Of a stretch of DNA of 64,000 bases, positions 37,610 through 45,413 are shown piece after piece. This stretch comes from Chromohalobacter marismortui (GTDB lineage: Bacteria; Pseudomonadota; Gammaproteobacteria; Pseudomonadales; Halomonadaceae), in contig NZ_SOBR01000002.1 in assembly GCF_004364315.1 (NCBI RefSeq), positions 372,001-436,000 on the forward strand, in the 5' to 3' direction. Within the stretch, counting starts at the first letter, position 1. Each line of letters starts with the position of its first letter. The notes under the pieces are model-generated. The model did no database searches, was not told where the DNA came from, and saw only the letters and a program-made list of their open reading frames with translations. Position numbers and translations under genes: made by a program.

Positions 37610-37735
37610 CCGTGCTCTCTCGTACCACCCGCTCGAGGGCATGATGCGATGCGTGTCCGCTGCGTCACCCTGATCGTCGATTATGTTGAGCACAAGAGAC
37701 ACGGCCTCGCGACCAAAATTCTCGGGGGCTATGCG
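37610..37735 (-). pseudogene. Remnant of a LacI regulator C-terminus
   Basis: Translating the minus strand gives PPENFGREAVSLVLNIID and then TADTHRIMP-like sequence (ADTHRIMP). The intact LacI gene has QPAEEFGREAVALLLDSID and ADEHRIMP. After RIMP one base is missing. In the other frame the end continues LERVVREST, matching ELVVREST of the intact protein. So it is a truncated, frameshifted copy of the 3' end of the gene at 32140-33138. Confidence 0.85.
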
Positions 37736-37749
37736 CCGCCTGGCGCACC

Positions 37750-37778
37750 AAAAAAAGAACCCGCCAGCGGGCGAGTTC
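37750..37778 (-). terminator. Rho-independent terminator of the zeta-like operon
   Basis: A stem from GAACCCGCC pairing with GGCGAGTTC (one mismatch, loop AGCG) is followed on the minus strand by seven T's. It sits about 50 bases after the stop of the 49-residue gene. Confidence 0.85.
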
Positions 37779-37826
37779 CTATGGTGTTCATCTCACGGTG
37801 GGACTAGCGCAATGGTCCGTCATCCG

Positions 37827-37976
37827 TCAGTGCTGCTCCTTCGCCTGCTCAAGGACACGCTTCTGACGAGCAATGGCATTGTCGATGACCTTCTTGCGCA
37901 TCGCCTGCTTCTGCTCAGCGGTCGTATGACGCGCAAACTGTGTCAACGGGGTCGATTTCGCGATTCGATCTTTCAT
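37827..37976 (-). CDS. 49-residue partner protein of the zeta-like kinase
   Basis: This short basic helical protein begins MKDRIAKSTPLTQFARHTTA and ends in a Lys/Gln/Glu-rich helix. Its ATG overlaps the stop of the zeta-like gene (ATGA), and a strong terminator follows, so the two genes form a complete operon. I do not know this family. The position suggests a modulator or antitoxin, but known zeta antitoxins are usually encoded upstream, so the function is inference only. Confidence 0.7.
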   Translation of the reverse strand: MKDRIAKSTPLTQFARHTTAEQKQAMRKKVIDNAIARQKRVLEQAKEQH

Positions 37977-38716
37977 GTTTCATCCTCGCCTGTCAGCAGG
38001 CTTTCCAACTGCTCACAAGTGTAGCGCTCAGGCAGGTAAGCATCAATCAAGTCGATATCTGACTCCCAGTGCTGATTCGTGCCATCCGTGTTCTTTATGA
38101 TCATGTCCAGGACGACTTGCTCGCCAAAATCCCGTTTGATCCGGCTCACCACTTCCTGAACATCCAGAAATTGCCGGATGAAGCCTTCGAGCGGGATATG
38201 GCGCCCTTCGACCTTTTCGCGGCTGCACACGAACTGCCACGCTAATCGAGGATGTTGATAGACATAGAATATCTGCACATCCCGAGCTTTCTGCAACGAA
38301 CGAGCGATGTTCTTGCTCGCGATGTCGAAGCTCGCCAGAGTACCATCCAGTATGAACGACTGCCGCTGCTTCAGCATGAGATCGTGGATTTTCTCCACTA
38401 GGATCGACACGGCACCCTGGAACAGCCAAGAGTTGTCGCCGGTATAGCCTGGCAGTTCCTCCCGCAAATCATCCGGGTCTATCCGCAGTATGTTACCGAG
38501 TCCGTCGACCCCTTCCGCCTTTAGCTCATCGAGCGCGGCAACATATTCTTTGGCGATCTCGGTCTTTCCCGCTCCGGGTGAGCCCGCCATGAAGATTGAG
38601 ATAGGCCGCTCTTCGGGTTCGTATCGTCTCGTGTCCGTTCGTGCACGTGCGATCCGCTTCTTATTACGCCTGGCAAACACAACCGCATTGGCTATGATCT
38701 TTTCTTCGTCGACCAT
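37973..38716 (-). CDS. Zeta-toxin-like P-loop kinase
   Basis: This 247-residue ATP-binding protein has the Walker A motif GSPGAGKT at 45-52 and a zeta/PezT-type layout: FMAGSPGAGKTEIAKEY, then ILRIDPDDLREELPGYTG (substrate Asp/Arg), QSFILDGTLAS, and VYQHPRLAWQF with a C-terminal arginine segment. Zeta kinases phosphorylate UDP-activated amino sugars or other small molecules. The ATG at 38716 follows GGAGA. No classical epsilon antitoxin lies upstream; the small overlapping gene downstream is the only partner seen. Confidence 0.82.
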   Translation of the reverse strand: MVDEEKIIANAVVFARRNKKRIARARTDTRRYEPEERPISIFMAGSPGAGKTEIAKEYVAALDELKAEGVDGLGNILRIDPDDLREELPGYTGDNSWLFQGAVSILVEKIHDLMLKQRQSFILDGTLASFDIASKNIARSLQKARDVQIFYVYQHPRLAWQFVCSREKVEGRHIPLEGFIRQFLDVQEVVSRIKRDFGEQVVLDMIIKNTDGTNQHWESDIDLIDAYLPERYTCEQLESLLTGEDET

Positions 38717-38861
38717 GCACGTCTCCAAAAGTGCGAGGCATCCCTCTTATCGGCAAAAGGCCACCCGACTTCTCGACTAGCCTTTTCAAAACTACTGGAT
38801 AATGCCAGGCAGTGCTTCAATCTCCCACTCAATAGCAGCAGGCGGCTTGCTTTTCCCGCCG

Positions 38862-39017
38862 AGAATTGACGCGATAGCCGACGGAAATGATGGCAGCGAG
38901 ATTGTAGTGCAGTCTCGCACGCTCGACCTTTCTGCTACCTTCAATCTGAACTTGTAAGAATTTCTTACAAGTTCCCTCCTCCACCAACTCTTCCTCAGCG
39001 TAGATATTTTTCAAGTG
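38862..39017 (-). pseudogene. Internal fragment of a RhuM-type gene
   Basis: About 52 codons on the minus strand encode HLKNIYAEEELVEEG, then EGSRKVERARLHYNL and IISVGYRVNS. The intact RhuM-Fic protein at 42846-43850 has HVLNVYEEGELERE, EGSRQVMRAIEHYNL and IISVGYRVKS. There is no start and the flanks are unrelated. It abuts the end of the LysR gene. Confidence 0.85.
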
Positions 39018-39940
39018 GATCGTGAGAAAGATGGGTGGATGACAGGTGAATGCCGCGCCATCAGCTCGGCGATCCACTCGATGAACACGCGCAGCTTCGC
39101 GCTGACATGCCGGTTTGGCGGATACGCCAGGTACAGCGGCATCGGGTCGAGCCGCCAATCCTCGAAAAGAGCGACCAGCTCACCCGAGGCGAGATGCTCC
39201 CTAGCCATGTAGTCCGGCAGCCACAGGATGCCCAGGCCGGCCAGCCCCGCCGCGAGGTAGCTGTTGCCATCGTCCGTCGACAGGACGTAGCGGCCTTGTA
39301 CCTTGATGCTCTCCTCCCGGCGATGCATGGCGAAGGGCTTGCCGAGCCGGGACCCCAGGAAACCCACCACGCGGTGATGGGTATTCTCCAGGTCGCCGGG
39401 GTGCGCGGGCGAGCCGGCGCGTTCCAGATAGCGGGGCGAGGCATAGACTCCTAGCGGCAGGTCGCCGATGCGCCGTGCCATCAGCGATTGGTCGGTCAGC
39501 TCGCCACCGCGCACGACGCAATCCACCTTCTCATCGATGATGTCCACCATGCGATCGCTGACGCCCAGGTCCAGCTGGATGTCCGGGTAGCGGGCATGGA
39601 ACTCAGGCAGCGCCGGTATCAGGATCATGCGCGCCAGCGGGCTGGGAACGTCCACCCGCAACCGGCCTCGCGGCTCGCTCGCAGCGCCGGAAAGGCTCGT
39701 CTCGGCATCGTCCAGGTCGGCCAGCAGTCTCAGCACGCGCTCATAGTAGGCAGCCCCGTCGGCGGTCACGTTGACCTTGCGCGTGGTGCGGTTCAGCAGC
39801 CTGACACGCAAGCGTGCCTCCAGTTGCTGCACGAGCTGCGTGACGCTGGTCCTGCTCATGTGCAGGGTGTCGGCGGCCTTGGTGAAGCTGCCGGTTTCCA
39901 CCACCCGCGCAAACGCCCGCATTGCATCGAAACGGTCCAT
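39011..39940 (-). CDS. LysR-family transcriptional regulator
   Basis: This 309-residue regulator has an N-terminal helix-turn-helix, FTKAADTLHMSRTSVTQLVQQLEARLRVRLLNRTTRKV, typical of the CrgA/DsdC-like LysR group. A substrate-binding domain starts at PRGRLRVDVPSPLARMILIPALPEFHARYPDI. It is divergent from the RidA-family gene with 165 bases between, so it may control that gene. Its last codons overlap the edge of the RhuM remnant. Confidence 0.92.
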   Translation of the reverse strand: MDRFDAMRAFARVVETGSFTKAADTLHMSRTSVTQLVQQLEARLRVRLLNRTTRKVNVTADGAAYYERVLRLLADLDDAETSLSGAASEPRGRLRVDVPSPLARMILIPALPEFHARYPDIQLDLGVSDRMVDIIDEKVDCVVRGGELTDQSLMARRIGDLPLGVYASPRYLERAGSPAHPGDLENTHHRVVGFLGSRLGKPFAMHRREESIKVQGRYVLSTDDGNSYLAAGLAGLGILWLPDYMAREHLASGELVALFEDWRLDPMPLYLAYPPNRHVSAKLRVFIEWIAELMARHSPVIHPSFSRST

Positions 39941-40105
39941 GGCTTTCCCAAATAGATTCCGAAATGGCGCCCCCGGGTGCCTCGAGATTGTTCGTGCTCG
40001 ACAAACAGTGATGACCAGGCTGGCGCGTTTATCCGCGCCCGCCCGCCTCTTAAATTATCACCATCGTTGACACGGGTCGCTGCGGCCCACTGACGGAGAC
40101 AGCAC

Positions 40106-40510
40106 ATGACCAAGCGTGACGTCGTTTTCCCGGCCGGTCGCCAGGCGCTCTACGAGCGGAACCGCTATTCACCGGCGATTCGATCCAATGGATTTCTATT
40201 CGTCTCGGGCCAGGTGGGCAGCCGAGAGGACGGCTCCCCAGAGCCGGACCTGGAGGCGCAGGTCCGGCTCGCCTTCCACAACCTGACGTCGATCCTGGAG
40301 GCCGCGGGGTGCACCTTCGACGACGTGGTCGATGTCACCGTGTTCATGGTCGACCCCGAGTCGACCTTCGAGACGGCCTGGAAGGTGGTGCCGGAGTTCT
40401 GGGGGAGCGCGCCGCACCCGACGCTGACCGCCGTGGGTGTCACCTGGCTCTATGGCTTCGATTTTGAAATCAAGGTAATCGCGAAGCTGCCGGAATCAGC
40501 AGCCGGTTGA
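40106..40510 (+). CDS. RidA/YjgF-family protein
   Basis: This 134-residue Rid-family protein has the signature NGFLFVSGQVG, then LEAQVRLAFHNLTSILEAAGCTFDDVVDVTVFMVD and a final PTLTAVGV segment. Canonical RidA hydrolyses reactive enamine/imine intermediates using an Arg in the R-x-C/V motif. Here the C-terminal segment reads LTAVGVTWL without that Arg, so it belongs to another Rid subgroup and its activity is uncertain. The ATG follows a GGAGACAG site. Confidence 0.87.
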   Translation: MTKRDVVFPAGRQALYERNRYSPAIRSNGFLFVSGQVGSREDGSPEPDLEAQVRLAFHNLTSILEAAGCTFDDVVDVTVFMVDPESTFETAWKVVPEFWGSAPHPTLTAVGVTWLYGFDFEIKVIAKLPESAAG

Positions 40511-40553
40511 TCGAACCAACGCTGGGCCAGCCGGATGGTGCGGGCCGGCTGGC

Positions 40554-40803
40554 CGCCTCACCCCAGCAGCAGCTCGCCCTCGATGGGGATGAACTGGCTC
40601 GCGGCGTTGATAAGGGAATTGGCGGTGAGCTTGGGCACGCCGTAGACCTCGACGCGCTTGCCATGCACCTCGCGGATCTTCTCCGCCAGCAGGTCGAAGT
40701 CGCCATCGCCGGAGACCAGCACCACCACATCCGCCTGCGCCGCGTACTCGATGGCATCCAGCGTGATGCCCACGTCCCAATCGCCCTTGGCGGAGCCATC
40801 CGC
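40554..40803 (-). pseudogene. NYN-domain gene 3' end, left copy of a 250-bp direct repeat
   Basis: These 250 bases match 43929-44178 in the same orientation with nine differences. They encode the last ~80 residues of the NYN protein including its stop. No 5' part is present, and upstream sequence changes abruptly at the codon corresponding to residue 78. It is therefore a truncated copy left outside the PAAR block. Confidence 0.93.
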
Positions 40804-40851
40804 ACTCTTCCATCACGCCCCATAATACATAAACTATTTATTACATACTTA

Positions 40852-40870
40852 TACTTGATCTCATCAAGTA
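40852..40870. promoter_or_regulatory. Perfect inverted repeat upstream of the PAAR gene
   Basis: TACTTGAT and ATCAAGTA form a perfect 8-bp inverted repeat with a three-base centre, 41 bases before the PAAR start in an A+T-rich stretch. It may be an operator or a small hairpin in the leader. Confidence 0.5.
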
Positions 40871-40910
40871 GACCCTCGACCATATTTACCAATATTGAAG
40901 CGGAGTCCAC

Positions 40911-42296
40911 ATGTTCAAACCCGGCGACGGCATGATTCGGGTGGGTGACCCGACAAGTCATGGCGGCAAGGTCATCACTGGGCAGCAGAATTACATCGTT
41001 GATGGAGTCGCCGTGGCCTGTGTTGGCGACAAGGTGACGTGCCCACAGGACGGCCATAACGGCGTGACGACTATTGTTGAGGGGCATCCAACGATCCGAA
41101 TCAACGGCAAAGCCGTAGCGTTTGACGGATGCCGAACGGCCTGTGGCGCTAGGCTGATATCGATGGCGCAGGGCTATCACATGCTGGGCAGCGAGAATGC
41201 TGCGCCGGCGCCCAGGGCAACGCCGGCCACGCATCGCGATCCAGTTGCCGCTGCCGACGCCAGACATCGTGACGAAGAGAAAGATGGTCTCGAGCCTGGG
41301 TTCCATATCGTGCGCAAGGCGGGCTATCGTGATCAAATCAAGCAGCAGTTGCTGCCCTCCCCGTCACCTGACGTAGATGCGATGTTCTACCGGCTGAACA
41401 GCCACTTGCCCGATTACGTCCTGCCGGGGTCCATGGTTGTGCTGAGCGATCCCGACAATCAGATGTGCATGGCCGAAGAACAACAATTGCAGGACCAGGC
41501 GCGGATGATTCAGGCCTCAGTCCAGCAGTTAAAACCTTCTCAAGCCGACATCATGATGACGAACTGGGAGGCGATGCTCGAGCTATCCGAATCACTGAGT
41601 GATGCCTCGACCGAGATGGGCGTCACTGCAACAGCGCTGGAACCGCTCAAGGCACAAGCGGCTGACGCCGTCGACGACCTGGCCAACGCCTGGGATCAAG
41701 GACAGGAATACGTGAAGGCGAATGGCGAGAAGCTGCTGTCGAAGATACAGGGGGAGGCGCAATCCTTCATGGCGGGCGCATTCGAGCTTGCGGAAACGGC
41801 ACAGGCTCTCAAGCTCAAGCTGGGTGTGAAAACCAACAAGCTCGTTCATCGGGCATCACAGGCGTTCGAGGGTTTCCCAACATTCAATGTGCCAACCGTC
41901 ATGGATGGCATCAGAAAAGCCAGCTCCGTCGCCAAAACGCTCGACGCGGCAACGTATCTCGGCATCGCGCTGGATGTGACAGCCACGCAACTCAAGGTCA
42001 AATCCTCCTGCACGGCTTACTCAACGACCAAGCAGTGCCGAAAGGCGCAGATCGTCGGCTACTCCGCCTTAGCTGGTCGAACAGGTTTTTCGTTTATTGG
42101 TGCTGTGGGTGGCAAGGTCGCCAGTCGACTCGTTTGTCTTGGCATCGGTAATCCTGCTGGTGTGCTCACTTGCAGTATCGTTTCTATGGGTGCAGGTGGG
42201 TTTGCCGGCGTCGAAGTTGGGAATCGTGCCGGAACTACCTTTGGCGAGGTGATCTATGAGGTGACATACGGCGGAGAAGAGAAGGGCTCAGAGTGA
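40911..42296 (+). CDS. PAAR-tipped putative type VI secretion effector
   Basis: This 461-residue protein has an N-terminal PAAR domain (about 1-90) with repeated short glycine turns: MIRVGDPTSHGGKVITGQ, VACVGDKVTCPQDGHNG, TIRINGKAVAFDGCRTACG. This domain caps VgrG spikes. A linker is followed by LPGSMVVLSDPDN, a helical region, and a C-terminal Gly/Ala-rich hydrophobic segment (around 365-445) that could insert in membranes. Its stop overlaps the start of a small membrane protein, the likely immunity factor. No VgrG or secretion core gene is in the window. The toxin activity is not known. Confidence 0.8.
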   Translation: MFKPGDGMIRVGDPTSHGGKVITGQQNYIVDGVAVACVGDKVTCPQDGHNGVTTIVEGHPTIRINGKAVAFDGCRTACGARLISMAQGYHMLGSENAAPAPRATPATHRDPVAAADARHRDEEKDGLEPGFHIVRKAGYRDQIKQQLLPSPSPDVDAMFYRLNSHLPDYVLPGSMVVLSDPDNQMCMAEEQQLQDQARMIQASVQQLKPSQADIMMTNWEAMLELSESLSDASTEMGVTATALEPLKAQAADAVDDLANAWDQGQEYVKANGEKLLSKIQGEAQSFMAGAFELAETAQALKLKLGVKTNKLVHRASQAFEGFPTFNVPTVMDGIRKASSVAKTLDAATYLGIALDVTATQLKVKSSCTAYSTTKQCRKAQIVGYSALAGRTGFSFIGAVGGKVASRLVCLGIGNPAGVLTCSIVSMGAGGFAGVEVGNRAGTTFGEVIYEVTYGGEEKGSE

Positions 42297-42685
42297 ACGG
42301 TTCGATACTTTGGATCATTTTCGTTTTCAGTGGAGCGACATTTCTCGCTCTTGGATTTGTTCTCATCATCATCGGGGTGATTCTGGCACCGATGATCATT
42401 CATCGAGCCGACGATGCTCTCAGCGTATTGCTGCCGGAGAATGAGAGCCTTTTCAAAGGGCTTCCTCTATCGTTCCATCGACTCAGTACCTATGGCCGGA
42501 TCATCGCGCTGCGCAATGTTGGATGGTATCGCCGCAACGTATTTGAAGGTCGAGAGGATCGATCACGTGCTGTCGAAGAAGCGCCAAGATGGCTCGTTCG
42601 TCTCTGTGTATGGGTGTTTGCCGGCTATATGCCGCTAGTCATGCTATCTGGGGTCTGGGCGGGGCTCATCTCGCTGATGCGATAG
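42293..42685 (+). CDS. Candidate immunity membrane protein for the PAAR effector
   Basis: This 130-residue protein has an N-terminal pair of hydrophobic segments (WIIFVFSGATFLALGFVLII) and a C-terminal one (LCVWVFAGYMPLVMLSGVWAG). I recognise no family. It is joined to the effector gene by a GTGA overlap, the usual layout of secretion effector-immunity pairs, and its membrane location would suit a membrane-acting toxin. A broken copy of its 5' end follows at 42806. Confidence 0.65.
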   Translation: MNGSILWIIFVFSGATFLALGFVLIIIGVILAPMIIHRADDALSVLLPENESLFKGLPLSFHRLSTYGRIIALRNVGWYRRNVFEGREDRSRAVEEAPRWLVRLCVWVFAGYMPLVMLSGVWAGLISLMR

Positions 42686-42805
42686 TCATCATTCTTTATC
42701 ATAGCGGTACCCCTGTCCCATAGAAACAAGACCGGGAAGGTAGCCCCCATACCGAAGAATTCTCTTCGAAGTGATTCCTGGTGGCGATAAAGAGAAGGAT
42801 GCGTA

Positions 42806-42883
42806 ATGAACGGATCGATACCTTGGATCTTTGTCGCTCCTAAATTCAAGAGGATGCTGCATCGTCGGCGAGCATGTTCATGA
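42806..42883 (+). pseudogene. Broken second copy of the immunity gene 5' end
   Basis: After an AGAAGGA site, an ATG opens MNGSIPWIFVAP, close to MNGSILWIIFVF of the intact protein. The similarity stops after about 11 codons, where the sequence runs into the 3' end of the RhuM-Fic gene. The 120 bases before it may be further remnant. Confidence 0.65.
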
Positions 42884-43850
42884 TCAGCCGGATCATCGTC
42901 TCCTTGTTGGCAGGATCGGACTCCGCCACCAGCAGCGTCAGCGCAGCCAAACCGACATCGTTGATCACGGGCTCCCCTGTCGATGACAGCAGGCGATCAT
43001 TACGGTGCAGGAAGTCGACGAACAGAAACGCCGCACTGCGCTTGTTGCCATCGGCGAACGGGTGGTTCTTGATCACTAAATAGAGCAGGTGCGCAGCTTT
43101 CGACTCGATACTCGGGTAGGCCGGCTCGCCGAAGACGGACTGATCGAGATTGCCCAGCAGTGAGGCCAGCCCATCGCTTCGATCCCGCGCAAACAGGTCG
43201 GTGGCCTCTCCCCGTCCTATCAATTCGGCTTTCAACTCGTCCAGCGCCGCTCTCGCCGTTGCCAACGAAGGCAACTGACCGCCCGCCTGCACGTCGGGAT
43301 CGCTCAATAGTCCTTCGTCATAGCGCTGCAGCAGCAGAAACGTCTGCGCGTAACGCGCGACGATATCCACCAACCCGCGACTGCCCGACACATCCAGCGC
43401 CGGGCTGTGCGCCGCCTTGCGCACCAGCGCCATCGCCGCCTCCAGCTCCTGGGCATTCGCCTCAAAGCGCTGTTGATGCAGCGTCCAGCCCTGGATGAGA
43501 TGCTCACGAAGGACGCGCGTTGCCCATTGGCGAAAGCGAGTGCCTGCTTGAGACTTGACGCGATAGCCAACGGAAATGATCACATCCAGGTTGTAGTGCT
43601 CGATGGCTCGCATGACCTGTCGCGAGCCCTCTTGGCGAACTATCCGGAATTTCCGGATAGTTGGCTCTCTCTCCAACTCGCCTTCCTCGTAAACGTTCAG
43701 CACGTGCTCATTAACCGTACGAACGTCTTTATCAAAGAGCTCGGCCATCTGCCGCTGCGTCAGCCATACGGTCTCGCGGCCTTCGTCCAGACGCACGTCG
43801 ACCGCCTTATCGGCATCCTCGTAGATCAGGATCTGCGGTTGTTCGCTCAT
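42846..43850 (-). CDS. RhuM-family protein with C-terminal Fic/Doc domain
   Basis: This 334-residue protein has two parts. The N-terminal RhuM region (about 1-125) includes VWLTQRQMAELFDKDVRTVNEHVLNVYEEGEL and DVIISVGYRVKSQAGTRFRQWA, and probably binds DNA. The C-terminal Fic/Doc region carries HPFADGNKR at 263-271, the intact active-site motif for AMP transfer or phosphorylation of target proteins, followed by SAAFLFVDFL. It is encoded opposite to the effector pair. The combination is frequent in accessory islands; its biological role is unsettled. Confidence 0.88.
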   Translation of the reverse strand: MSEQPQILIYEDADKAVDVRLDEGRETVWLTQRQMAELFDKDVRTVNEHVLNVYEEGELEREPTIRKFRIVRQEGSRQVMRAIEHYNLDVIISVGYRVKSQAGTRFRQWATRVLREHLIQGWTLHQQRFEANAQELEAAMALVRKAAHSPALDVSGSRGLVDIVARYAQTFLLLQRYDEGLLSDPDVQAGGQLPSLATARAALDELKAELIGRGEATDLFARDRSDGLASLLGNLDQSVFGEPAYPSIESKAAHLLYLVIKNHPFADGNKRSAAFLFVDFLHRNDRLLSSTGEPVINDVGLAALTLLVAESDPANKETMIRLIMNMLADDAASS

Positions 43851-43932
43851 GTCGGGCTTGTTCGAGTGAGTTCAAGATTAACCGACCATAGCACGCCCTT
43901 TCCGACGAATCCGGCAACTCAGCATCAGCGCC

Positions 43933-44409
43933 TCACCCCAGCAGCAGCTCGCCCTCGATGGGGATGAACTGGCTCGCGGCATTGATAAGGGAATTGGCGG
44001 TGAGCTTGGGCACGCCGTAGACCTCGACGCGCTTGCCATGCACCTCACGGATTTTCTGCGCCAGCAGATCGAAGTCGCCATCGCCGGAGACCAGCACCAC
44101 CACATCGGCATGTGCCGCGTATTCGATGGCATCCAGCGTGATGCCCACGTCCCAATCGCCCTTGGCGGAGCCATCCGCGCGCTGGATGAACGGCTTGAGC
44201 CTGACCTCGAAGCCGATCGAGCGGAGAATATTCTGGAACTCGCGCTGCTTCGCGTCGCCCTTGTCGGTGGCATAGCAGCGCGCGGCCAGCACCTCACGAT
44301 TCGCCGTCGCCCTCGCCCAGAACCGGCGATAATCGAAGTGCTTGCCGTAGGCTTCGCGCACGGTGTAGTAGACGTTTTGGGTATCCACGAAGATGGCGAC
44401 GCGTGTCAT
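43933..44409 (-). CDS. NYN/PIN-like RNase domain protein
   Basis: This 158-residue NYN-domain (DUF88/LabA-like) protein has acidic metal-binding residues: Asp9 in AIFVDTQNVYY, Asp87 in GDWDVGITLDA, and Asp110 and Asp112 in VLVSGDGDFDLLAQKIRE. These are the marks of a PIN-like ribonuclease. The ATG at 44409 fits the domain start, although no clear ribosome site precedes it. Its 3' 250 bases are duplicated at 40554-40803. Confidence 0.9.
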   Translation of the reverse strand: MTRVAIFVDTQNVYYTVREAYGKHFDYRRFWARATANREVLAARCYATDKGDAKQREFQNILRSIGFEVRLKPFIQRADGSAKGDWDVGITLDAIEYAAHADVVVLVSGDGDFDLLAQKIREVHGKRVEVYGVPKLTANSLINAASQFIPIEGELLLG

Positions 44410-44592
44410 GGCAAGGAGATCCCCGGCAGGCAGTGAGGCGCCAGCCCCGGAAGGCGAGCGTTGGCTTGACTGCATGATACGTGATAACCGAGCTCGGCTT
44501 CAGGGGAAGGGCTGGAGGGTTGGTTGGATTTCATCAACGAAAAGGCCACCGTTCAGCGACTTGCTGGCTAAAGCTCACGCAATACGGCAGGT

Positions 44593-44623
44593 CATTGAAG
44601 CCGAGGCGTGCCAGGCTTCAATG
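44593..44623. terminator. Hairpin after the MarR gene
   Basis: CATTGAAGCC and GGCTTCAATG make a perfect 10-bp stem with an 11-base loop directly after the MarR stop codon. There is no T-run, so termination would not be classical. Confidence 0.45.
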
Positions 44624-44625
44624 GG

Positions 44626-45060
44626 TTAAGCCGCCGCCTCTTGGATCATTTTTCGCAGACAAGCGACGATATCGCTGTTGGCTGTCTGGCTGCCGACTTC
44701 GTCAAGGGCGGCCTCGAGAAACGCATCGTAGTTCTTGCCAGCTTCTTCTTGAATTTGCCTTCCTCGGCTAGTAATTACGGTATAGACCCCACGCTTGTCA
44801 TCAGGACACATGTCACGGATCGTATACTGGTTGCGCTCCATGCGTTCGACCAAGCGCGTAACGGAACTCTGGTTCAGCCCCAGGCGGTTAGCCAACTCTT
44901 GCATGCGAAGCTCCGAATCCGGCGCCGTGGATAACAAGTGCAGGGCGCGATACTCGGTCAGGCCGAGCCCATGCTCACGTTGCAGCGCTTTCGCCACCTG
45001 ATTTTCGACCGACTCGAAGACATTCCTCACCTGCTGCCAAACTACCGATTTCGGTGGCAT
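44626..45060 (-). CDS. MarR-family regulator
   Basis: This winged-helix regulator of about 144 residues has LTEYRALHLLSTAPDSELRMQELANRLGLNQSSVTRLVERMERNQYTIRD and the wing DDKRGVYTVITSRGRQ. MarR proteins respond to phenolics, antibiotics or oxidants. It is divergent from the DsbA/SMR/deaminase operon, and copies of one motif lie in the intergenic region. An in-frame ATG at 45072 is a second possible start. Confidence 0.9.
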   Translation of the reverse strand: MPPKSVVWQQVRNVFESVENQVAKALQREHGLGLTEYRALHLLSTAPDSELRMQELANRLGLNQSSVTRLVERMERNQYTIRDMCPDDKRGVYTVITSRGRQIQEEAGKNYDAFLEAALDEVGSQTANSDIVACLRKMIQEAAA

Positions 45061-45111
45061 CTCTGTTCTCATCCTAAGCTGTCAAAGCTGTCGTTATCCT
45101 ATTAACGCAAA

Positions 45112-45127
45112 TACTTGTACATGCATA
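45112..45127. promoter_or_regulatory. Candidate MarR-type operator, site 1
   Basis: TACTTGTACATGCATA lies 52 bases upstream of the regulator start. The same motif recurs at 45282-45297 with three substitutions, and a looser version in reverse orientation (TTGTGCATACATG) lies near 45385-45397. The repeat in a divergent promoter suggests a shared regulator site. Confidence 0.6.
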
Positions 45128-45281
45128 TATTATCTGAATTCCTGCCTACAGGCCAGTCTGCGCCTCTGTGTTTGTAGCCACCCATGCCACCGTGGCTTGA
45201 GTGGGGCTGAAACATAGCATTCAATTTATTTGCATGCGCAAGCATATTGACAGCAAGGCGTGCCCGCCCTAACCTCGAAAG

Positions 45282-45297
45282 TACTTGCACATGCAAA
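45282..45297. promoter_or_regulatory. Candidate MarR-type operator, site 2
   Basis: TACTTGCACATGCAAA matches site 1 at 13 of 16 positions and lies about 117 bases upstream of the DsbA-like start. The remainder of the 340-base intergenic region contains no gene. Confidence 0.6.
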
Positions 45298-45413
45298 CAC
45301 ATGCGCCGTCAGCTTACCAATCCACGGGGCGCCCAAACCGCCGTCGCAAGCCAAGGCCTGAGAAACGGTGCCTTGATAATCATTACATGTATGCACAAAC
45401 ATCCGGGGAGCAC

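Noticed and set aside
40911-43850. Complete type VI secretion locus
   Set aside because: Only a PAAR effector and a putative immunity gene are present. No VgrG, Hcp, sheath, baseplate or ClpV gene is in the window.
45112-45297. CRISPR-like repeats
   Set aside because: Only two or three 16-base motifs occur at irregular spacing in a divergent promoter, which fits operators and not an array.
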